Assembly (NCBI RefSeq): GCF_013694245.2
Contig: NZ_CP059322.2
Location: 5,401,001-5,465,000 of the forward strand
Length of the DNA stretch: 64,000 nt
Direction of reading: 5' to 3'
From: Micromonospora ferruginea
GTDB taxonomy: Bacteria; Actinomycetota; Actinomycetes; Mycobacteriales; Micromonosporaceae
A model generated the notes under the pieces. It was not told the origin of the DNA. It did no database searches and saw nothing but the letters and a program-made list of their open reading frames with translations. Positions 58,138 through 64,000 of the stretch are shown one piece after another; position 1 is the stretch's first letter; each line of letters opens with the position of its first letter. Made by a program: the position numbers and the translations under genes.

Positions 58138-58617
58138 ATGCGCTGGACCGTGCTCGACTCGCCGATCGGGGAGTTCTCCGTCGGCACCGACGCCGACGCG
58201 GTGCGCGGCACGCACTTCGGCCGGGTGGCGGGTGCCGCCGACGAACCCGGCGACGACCTGGCCCGGCGGGCGGTGGCGGAGCTGCGGGCCTACTTCGCCG
58301 GGGAGCTGACCGAGTTCGGCGTGCCGGTGTCGGCGCCCCGGGGCTCGGAGTTCGAGCGCGCGGTCTGGCGCGAGATGACAGGCATCCCCTACGGGGAGAC
58401 GACCACCTACGGCGCGGTGGCGAAGACGCTCGGTGAGCCGGGTGCGGCCCGGGCGGTGGGGGTGGCGTGCAACCGCAACCCGGTGCCGGTGATCGTGCCG
58501 TGTCACCGGATCGTGGGGGCGGGCGGCAAGCTGGTCGGCTTCGGCGGTGGGCTGCCGCGCAAGGTGACCCTGCTGGAGTTGGAGGCCGGCGTCGCGCTGC
58601 GACGGGCCTGGTCCTGA
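58138..58617 (+). CDS. ogt: Methylated-DNA--protein-cysteine methyltransferase
   Basis: 159 residues. The active site is VPCHR with Cys122, in PVPVIVPCHRIVGAGGKLVG, preceded by FERAVWREMTGIPYGETTTY, GAVAKTLGEPGAARAVGVAC with the DNA-binding helix and Asn hinge. It removes O6-alkylguanine damage in a suicide reaction. The start could be the ATG at 58129 or 58138, and the latter fits the family N terminus RWTVLDSPIGEF. Confidence 0.95.
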   Translation: MRWTVLDSPIGEFSVGTDADAVRGTHFGRVAGAADEPGDDLARRAVAELRAYFAGELTEFGVPVSAPRGSEFERAVWREMTGIPYGETTTYGAVAKTLGEPGAARAVGVACNRNPVPVIVPCHRIVGAGGKLVGFGGGLPRKVTLLELEAGVALRRAWS

Positions 58618-58632
58618 CCCGACCGACCAATT

Positions 58633-58688
58633 GATCATGAAGTTGGCGGCGCCCGCCGTCCGATTTGTCGCCCGTCAACTTCATGATC
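58633..58688. repeat. Dispersed palindromic repeat (GATCATGAAGTTG)
   Basis: GATCATGAAGTTG (58633-58645) faces CAACTTCATGATC (58676-58688) around a GC-rich 30-nt centre. A related half element, TGATCAAGGAGTTTGTGTC, follows near 58728-58746. I recall such palindromes scattered in Micromonospora and Salinispora intergenic regions. Positions 58689-58840 show nothing else. Confidence 0.75.
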
Positions 58689-58840
58689 GCCGCGCCTTGT
58701 CCGCCCGTCGGTGCCCGCTTGGGGCTGATCAAGGAGTTTGTGTCGGCGGCCGTGACTCACCCGTCCTGTTCCGCTGGTGGGCCGGGTGGGGCAGGAGTGG
58801 GTGGACGATCTTCGTATGCCCGGCGGGGCTCATACGCGAC

Positions 58841-58870
58841 GAGGGCCGGGTCCCGACGGACCCGGCCCTC
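58841..58870 (-). terminator. Terminator after ino1
   Basis: GAGGGCCGGGTC-CCGACG-GACCCGGCCCTC forms a perfect 12-bp stem, 22 bases past the stop of the inositol-phosphate synthase gene. Confidence 0.75.
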
Positions 58871-58891
58871 GCGATGTGCTTCGTCAGCGCG

Positions 58892-59971
58892 TCAGCGCTC
58901 GACCTCACCGGCGATGAACGCCTCGACGGCGGCGTGCGCGTCGTGGTCGGCGTACTGCTCCGGCGGGGACTTCATGAAGTAGGACGAGGCGGAGAGGATC
59001 GGGCCACCGATCTTCCGGTCCAGCGCGATCTTCGCGGCGCGGACGGCGTCGATGATGACACCGGCCGAGTTCGGCGAGTCCCACACCTCGAGCTTCAGCT
59101 CCGCGTTCAGCGGGGTGTCACCGAAGGAGCGGCCCTCCAGACGGATGTACGCCCACTTGCGGTCGTCCAGCCACGGCACGTGGTCGGACGGGCCGATGTG
59201 CACGTCGCTCTTGCTCATCTCGTGCGGGATCTGGGAGGTCACCGACTGGGTCTTCGAGATCTTCTTCGAGACCAGGCGGTTGCGCTCCAGCATGTTCATG
59301 AAGTCCATGTTGCCGCCGAAGTTGAGCTGGTAGGTGCGCAGCAGCTCGACCCCGCGGTCCTCGAAGAGCTTCGCCAGCGCGCGGTGCACGATGGTGGCGC
59401 CGACCTGGCTCTTGATGTCGTCACCCACGATCGGCAGACCGGCGTCGGTGAACTTCTGCGCCCACTCCGGGTCGGAGGCGATGAAGACCGGCAGGGCGTT
59501 CACGAACGCGCAGCCGGCGTCGATCGCGGCCTGGGCGTAGAACTTGTCGGCCTGCTCGGAGCCCACCGGCAGGTAGGAGACGACCACGTCGACCTGCGCG
59601 TCGCGCAGTGCCTGCGCCACGTCGACCGGCTGGGCGTCCGACTCCTCGACGATCTCCCGGTAGTACTGCCCGAGACCGTCGAAGGTCGGGCCGCGCTGCA
59701 CGGTGACGCCGGTCGGCGCCACGTCGCACAGCTTGATCGTGTTGTTCTCGCTGGCGACGATCGCCTCCGCGAGGTCCATGCCCACCTTCTTGGCGTCGAC
59801 GTCGAACGCCGCGACGAACTTCACGTCGGAGACGTGGTAGTCGCCGAAGGTGACGTGCATGAGACCCGGGACGCGGTCGTTCGGGTCGGCGTCCCGGTAG
59901 TACTCCACGCCCTGCACGAGGGACGAGGCGCAGTTACCCACACCGACGATGGCGACGCGGACGGAGCCCAT
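58892..59971 (-). CDS. ino1: Inositol-3-phosphate synthase
   Basis: 359 residues of the actinobacterial type. It converts glucose-6-phosphate to inositol-3-phosphate with NAD, the first step to mycothiol and phosphatidylinositol. Markers are the NAD loop VRVAIVGVGNCASSLVQGVE, VVVSYLPVGSEQADKFYAQA, the lysine-bearing GDDIKSQVGATI and LNFGGNMDFMNML. The ATG at 59971 has AAGGAGG eight bases upstream. Upstream in-frame starts at 59995 and 59998 would place that ribosome site inside the gene. It is coupled to the PadR gene before it. Confidence 0.95.
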   Translation of the reverse strand: MGSVRVAIVGVGNCASSLVQGVEYYRDADPNDRVPGLMHVTFGDYHVSDVKFVAAFDVDAKKVGMDLAEAIVASENNTIKLCDVAPTGVTVQRGPTFDGLGQYYREIVEESDAQPVDVAQALRDAQVDVVVSYLPVGSEQADKFYAQAAIDAGCAFVNALPVFIASDPEWAQKFTDAGLPIVGDDIKSQVGATIVHRALAKLFEDRGVELLRTYQLNFGGNMDFMNMLERNRLVSKKISKTQSVTSQIPHEMSKSDVHIGPSDHVPWLDDRKWAYIRLEGRSFGDTPLNAELKLEVWDSPNSAGVIIDAVRAAKIALDRKIGGPILSASSYFMKSPPEQYADHDAHAAVEAFIAGEVER

Positions 59972-59994
59972 AGCGTCTGCCTCCTTCTTCTTCA

Positions 59995-60633
59995 TCACGG
60001 CCGCTCTGTCCTGGACGTTCCAGGCGTGGGCGGGCTGTCGTTGTCTCCTCGGCCCGTGGCCGTCCCGGTGCCCGGGGCGGTCGGGGCCCGGCCGGAGCGC
60101 TCGTTGGCGATGAGCTCCTCCAGCCAGCGGACCTCGCGCTCGCAGGCGTCGAGCCCGTGGCGCTGCAGTTCCAGGGTGTACGCGTCGAGGCGCTCGGCTG
60201 CCCGGCCGAGCACGTCACGAAGACCCTCGCGACGTTCCTCGATCTTGCGACGGCGACCTTCCAGGATCCGGAGCCGGGTGGCCTGGTCGGTCCGGGCGAA
60301 GAACGCGAAGTGCACGCCGAAGCCCGTGTCGTCGTACGTCTCGGGTCCAGCCTGCGCTATGAGCTGGGCGAAGCGTTCCTTGCCCTCCGCGGTAATGGTG
60401 TAGACCACCCGACCGCGTCGGCTGGTCAGCGCGGGAACCTCCTCGGCGGTCGCGGGTGTCTCGGCGGCTTCGGTGATCCATCCCGCCGCCTGCAGCCGTC
60501 GCAGGGTCGGGTAGAGCGAGCCGTAGCTGATCGCCGCCCGGATGGCGCCGAGCTTCGCGGTCAACTCCTTGCGCAGCTCGTAACCGTGCATCGGCGCCTC
60601 CTGCAGGAGACCCAGGATGGCGAACTCGAGCAC
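59995..60633 (-). CDS. PadR family transcriptional regulator
   Basis: 212 residues. The winged helix is VLEFAILGLLQEAPMHGYEL, then AISYGSLYPTLRRLQAAGWI and the wing VVYTITAEGKERFAQL. The C-terminal coiled-coil domain (LRILEGRRRKIEERREGLRD) gives dimerisation. The adjacency to ino1 and the DUF5318 gene matches Rv0047c in M. tuberculosis, so it probably controls ino1 and itself. The GTG at 60633 gives the family N terminus. Confidence 0.92.
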   Translation of the reverse strand: MLEFAILGLLQEAPMHGYELRKELTAKLGAIRAAISYGSLYPTLRRLQAAGWITEAAETPATAEEVPALTSRRGRVVYTITAEGKERFAQLIAQAGPETYDDTGFGVHFAFFARTDQATRLRILEGRRRKIEERREGLRDVLGRAAERLDAYTLELQRHGLDACEREVRWLEELIANERSGRAPTAPGTGTATGRGDNDSPPTPGTSRTERP

Positions 60634-60678
60634 GGGCGCCGTCCCTTCTTTCCCCCTGCGCGGAGAGCTAACCACCGC

Positions 60679-60699
60679 GATGTATCGGTCCGATACATC
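60679..60699. promoter_or_regulatory. PadR operator
   Basis: GATGTATCGG-T-CCGATACATC, a perfect dyad with ten-base arms, lies 46 bp upstream of the padR start. ATGTATCG-type dyads are typical PadR sites, so the padR-ino1 unit is likely autoregulated. Confidence 0.75.
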
Positions 60700-60809
60700 G
60701 AACGTTAGCGGACGGCGGTGGCCAGGGCAAACCCCCGTCTACGCGACGCGATCATCACTGATCGTGACCATGGTCGCCTGGGTTCGCCGGAGCGCGTACC
60801 CTTTGCCGC

Positions 60810-61256
60810 ATGCGTACGCAGCGCCAGGTGGTCGACTACTCGCTCCAGAAGCGAGCGGTGCTGCGCGAGCTCCTGGCCGGGCGGATCGGCACGTACGACG
60901 TGTGCGACGCCTCGCCGTACCTGAAGAACGCCGCGCGCTTCCACGGCGAACCGACCGACCATCGCTGCCCGATCTGCCGTAGCGAGAACCTGATCCACGT
61001 CCACTACATTTACGGTGACGAACTCAAGCAGTCGGCGGGTCAGGCGCGTACCCGGGCGGAGTTGCCCGTCCTGGCCATGACGCTGCGTGAGTTCCAGGTG
61101 TTCGTGGTGGAGGTCTGTCCCGGCTGCGACTGGAACCATCTGGTCGAGCAGTTCCTGCTCGGCCGGGACGGTCTCGCGGACGAGGCGGCGGACGCGACCG
61201 GGGCGGTCACGGCCGACGGCTCCACCCCTCGGCGAAGGCGAGAGGCGCAACGGTGA
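60810..61256 (+). CDS. DUF5318 zinc-ribbon protein
   Basis: 148 residues. It begins MRTQRQVVDYSLQKRAVLRE and has DVCDASPYLKNAARFHGEPT, then a zinc-ribbon pair CPIC (about 53-56) and CPGC (about 107-110). The rest is alpha/beta with a charged tail. The family (Rv0049 in M. tuberculosis) lies between padR-ino1 and the class A PBP gene in actinobacteria. Function unknown. A TACCCT hexamer seven bases before the ATG suggests a leaderless message. Confidence 0.9.
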   Translation: MRTQRQVVDYSLQKRAVLRELLAGRIGTYDVCDASPYLKNAARFHGEPTDHRCPICRSENLIHVHYIYGDELKQSAGQARTRAELPVLAMTLREFQVFVVEVCPGCDWNHLVEQFLLGRDGLADEAADATGAVTADGSTPRRRREAQR

Positions 61257-61450
61257 ACGCGACTGTCCCGATCGTCGCCGGCCCGTTTCCCGGGCGGCAC
61301 GAGCGACAGTCTTTAAGCGTAATTGGTCCGAATAGATCGGATTTGACGGGTGCACGCCGGCAGGGCCGGCAGGTAGCGTCCCGTGTTTCAGCTCACGGCA
61401 ACCCGGTGGCGACGCCCCCGCGTCCCACCGCGACCGGCAGGGTGTGAGGA

Positions 61451-64000
61451 ATGAACTACGGCGATCCCAGTTCTTCGCGTGGGCGGGCCCAGATCCCGGG
61501 CCCGAACGGCGACACCGGCTCCGAGCGGAGCCCGCGCGGAAACGGCTGGTCCGGCGCCCCGGAGGGCGGAGCCTCGGCGCGCGCCTCGGTCACCCCACGC
61601 GGCGCCGGCGGCCGGGCTCCGGTCAGCGGCGTACCACCGATGCCGCGCGGCGCCGCGGGCGCGGCCCCGGTCGGCCGTGCCGGCGCGGGCCGTGCCTCGG
61701 TCCCCGTCTCGCCGGCACCCGGCGTCTCCGGGCGCGCGGGCGCCGGACGGGCGTCGGTCCCGGTCTCCCCGGCCGGTCCGGCCGGACGCGCCTCGGTCGG
61801 CGCGGCGAGCGTGGGCGGCGCCGGGCGGGCCGGTGTCGGCGCGGCGCCGGTCGGTGGCCGCGCCGCGGTGGCGCGAGCCGGCGTGCCCGGCTTCAGCGGC
61901 GGCGGTCCGGGTGGTCCCGGTGGCCCGGGCGGCCCGACCGGTCCCGGCCGGAGCGGTCGTGGTGGGGACCCGGCGCGGGCGAAGAAGCGGCGTCGGCTCA
62001 ACATGCTGATCGCCGGCTTCGCCGTGTTCATCATGCTCGCCGGCATCGGAGTGGTCAGCTTCACCTGGTACTCGCAGAAGGTGCTGCTCCCCGAGGACAC
62101 CATCCCGCCGCTCTCCACCACCATCTATGACTCGACCGGGAAGACGCCGATCGCCCGGATCGGTGACCAGAACCGCCAGTTGGTCACCATCCAGCAGATC
62201 CCGGAGCACGTCCAGCACGCGGTCGCGGCCGCCGAGGACCGCAACTTCTACCGCCACTCCGGCGTGGACTACAAGGGCATCGCCCGGGCCGCGTGGAACA
62301 ACCTCAGCGGTGGCGACAAGCAGGGTGCCTCGACCATCACCCAGCAGTACGCGCGCAACGCGTTCGAGAACCTGAACCAGGACACGTACGGCCGCAAGGT
62401 GAAGGAGGCGATCCTCGCCTCCAAGCTGAACGACAAGTACGACAAAAGCGTGATCATGCAGCACTACCTGAACGTCATCTACTTCGGACGTGGCGCGTAC
62501 GGCATCCAGGCGGCCGCGCAGACCTACTTCCAGAAGGACGTCGCCAAGCTGACCGTGGCCGAGGCCGCGGTGCTGGCCGCGCTGATCAAGCAGCCCGAGC
62601 CGAGCGCCACGCACCAGGGCTTCGACCCGGCGATCAACCCGCAGGACGCGCTGGACCGGTGGAACTACGTCATCAACGGCATGATCACCGAGAAGTGGCT
62701 CGACGCGCCGAACATGCCGCAGCACCCCACCGAATACCCGAAGAACATCCAGAAGCCGACGAAGACCGGCGCCGGCAGCTTCGGCGTCAACACCCCGTAC
62801 GGCAACGTCGTGAACTACGTCTCGCAGGAACTGCGTGAGATGAACCTCTGCACCGACAACGAGGCCGAGGCGACCGCCGACAAGCCGCTCTGCGCGAAGG
62901 CGCTCAGCCGCGGCGGCTACAAGATCACCACGACGATCGACAAGAAGATGCAGGACGCGGTGCTCGACGCGGCCCAACGGGCCAAGAAGGGCTCCGCGCT
63001 CGCCGGGCAGCCGTCGAACCTCATGGCCGCGGTGGTCTCGATCGACCCGAAGACCGGCGGGGTACGCGCCTACTACGGCGGCGACAACGGCACCGGCACC
63101 GACTACGCGGGCAAGAACGTGGAGAACGGCGTGGTCAGCGGCGGTCACTCGCCGGGGTCGAGCTTCAAGATCTACACGCTGGCGGCGGCCCTCAAGGAGG
63201 GCATCTCCATCAAGTCCCGGTGGAAGGGCTCGGCGTTCACGCCGAAGGACACCAAGTTCAAGGTCAGCAACGCCGGCGCCGACCGGGTCAAGTGTGGCGA
63301 CTCCTGCACGCTGGAGTTGTCCACGCTCAAGTCACTGAACGTGCCGTTCTACTACATCACCGAGAAGATCGGCCCGGACAAGGTCGTCGAGATGGCCAAG
63401 CAGGCCGGCGTCACCACCATGTGGCGGACCGACACCAACCCGGCCAAGGCGTACGACCTGACCAAGGTGAAGGACACCAAGGAGGTCGCGCCGGACCCGT
63501 TCTTCAACGTGGTCGGCTACGGCCAGTACCCGATCACCGTGCTCGACCACGCCAACGGCGTCGCCACCTTCGCCAACGAGGGCGTCTACAACAAGGCGCA
63601 CTTCATCAAGCGGGTCCAGAAGCAGAACCCGAGCACCGGCAAGTGGGACACCGTCGGCGGCGAGAAGCTCAAGGGGCAGCAGCGGATCGACAAGGACATC
63701 GTCGCCGACGTCACGTCCGTGCTGAAGCAGTACCCGGGCCAGGTGAACCGCCGGCTCGACGACGGCCGTCAGGCCGCCGAGAAGACCGGCACCTGGGAAC
63801 TCGGCGACGGCAGCACCCGCAACGGTGACGCCTGGATGATCGGCTACACGCCGCAGCTCGCCACCGCCGTCTGGGTCGGCAACCTCAAGGACCGCAAGGC
63901 GATCAAGTACAAGGGCGGCGAGGACATCAGCGGCGCCAAGATGCCCGGTGAGATCTTCCAGCGCTTCATGAACGACGCGCTCAAGGGCAAGGACAAGGAA
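61451..64000 (+). CDS. Class A penicillin-binding protein, 3' end beyond window
   Basis: 850 residues are visible with no stop. Residues 1-180 are a Gly/Ala/Pro/Arg-rich cytoplasmic tail with two GRASVPVSPA units. One membrane helix follows (about 185-207, MLIAGFAVFIMLAGIGVVSF). The GT51 glycosyltransferase has catalytic Glu262 in AAAEDRNFYRHSG. The transpeptidase has SSFK with Ser570, the SxN-like box SLN in TLKSLNVPFYY, and KTGT near 778. It builds and cross-links peptidoglycan. It is the counterpart of PonA1 (Rv0050), which follows Rv0049 in the same order. Confidence 0.95.
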   Translation, partial: MNYGDPSSSRGRAQIPGPNGDTGSERSPRGNGWSGAPEGGASARASVTPRGAGGRAPVSGVPPMPRGAAGAAPVGRAGAGRASVPVSPAPGVSGRAGAGRASVPVSPAGPAGRASVGAASVGGAGRAGVGAAPVGGRAAVARAGVPGFSGGGPGGPGGPGGPTGPGRSGRGGDPARAKKRRRLNMLIAGFAVFIMLAGIGVVSFTWYSQKVLLPEDTIPPLSTTIYDSTGKTPIARIGDQNRQLVTIQQIPEHVQHAVAAAEDRNFYRHSGVDYKGIARAAWNNLSGGDKQGASTITQQYARNAFENLNQDTYGRKVKEAILASKLNDKYDKSVIMQHYLNVIYFGRGAYGIQAAAQTYFQKDVAKLTVAEAAVLAALIKQPEPSATHQGFDPAINPQDALDRWNYVINGMITEKWLDAPNMPQHPTEYPKNIQKPTKTGAGSFGVNTPYGNVVNYVSQELREMNLCTDNEAEATADKPLCAKALSRGGYKITTTIDKKMQDAVLDAAQRAKKGSALAGQPSNLMAAVVSIDPKTGGVRAYYGGDNGTGTDYAGKNVENGVVSGGHSPGSSFKIYTLAAALKEGISIKSRWKGSAFTPKDTKFKVSNAGADRVKCGDSCTLELSTLKSLNVPFYYITEKIGPDKVVEMAKQAGVTTMWRTDTNPAKAYDLTKVKDTKEVAPDPFFNVVGYGQYPITVLDHANGVATFANEGVYNKAHFIKRVQKQNPSTGKWDTVGGEKLKGQQRIDKDIVADVTSVLKQYPGQVNRRLDDGRQAAEKTGTWELGDGSTRNGDAWMIGYTPQLATAVWVGNLKDRKAIKYKGGEDISGAKMPGEIFQRFMNDALKGKDKE

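Overview
This 64 kb window is the replication-origin region of a high-GC actinomycete. Gene order, DnaA-box sequence, parS sequence and several dispersed palindromes fit the Micromonosporaceae (Micromonospora or a near relative). This placement rests on recalled synteny and repeats, not on a database search.

Layout. Positions 1-5155 hold housekeeping genes (a CBS protein fragment, SufE, a DsbA-type oxidoreductase, a YbaK-type deacylase, an NmrA-like reductase, an MFS exporter). Positions 5309-12860 hold a double-length P-type ATPase, Sua5 and two small regulator/enzyme pairs. Positions 12878-14431 are a small accessory patch (phage-type zinc finger, VapBC) lying against the 3' end of tRNA-Ala. 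Then, all on the minus strand, come tRNA-Ala, DLW-39, tRNA-Ile, DUF3566, gyrA (carrying an intein), gyrB, DUF721/DciA, recF, gnd, dnaN, oriC and dnaA.

On the plus strand, leading away from dnaA, are rpmH, rnpA, yidD, yidC, jag, rsmG, parA and parB. They are followed by about 1.5 kb of gene-free DNA with four perfect parS sites, a diverged direct repeat and a compact DnaA-box cluster with a parS inside it. Two more perfect parS sites lie inside parA, and a one-mismatch parS lies at 1453.

Positions 37891-54305 carry a HIT-like protein, Ddl, an aminotransferase, a GNAT protein and the conserved actinobacterial block cwlM-trxA-trxB-anti-sigma-sigM-pseudokinase-murJ, then pcnA and a secreted subtilase. 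The right end carries a flotillin/NfeD pair, a SigE-family sigma factor with a frame-broken partner, ogt, the PadR-ino1 unit, a DUF5318 gene and a class A penicillin-binding protein that runs off the window.

How the parts work together: DnaA, DnaN, RecF, gyrase and the DUF721 protein serve initiation and elongation. ParA, ParB and the parS array segregate the origin. YidC/YidD insert membrane proteins. SigM, the thioredoxin system, CwlM, the pseudokinase and MurJ link redox stress to cell-wall synthesis. The best candidates for a second look are the DnaA-box/parS composite at 37681-37820, the duplicated segment in the centromere zone, the homing-endonuclease intein at the catalytic tyrosine of GyrA, the half-dead tandem P-type ATPase, the long AT-rich dyad at 3327-3386, and the frame break at about 57330-57370.
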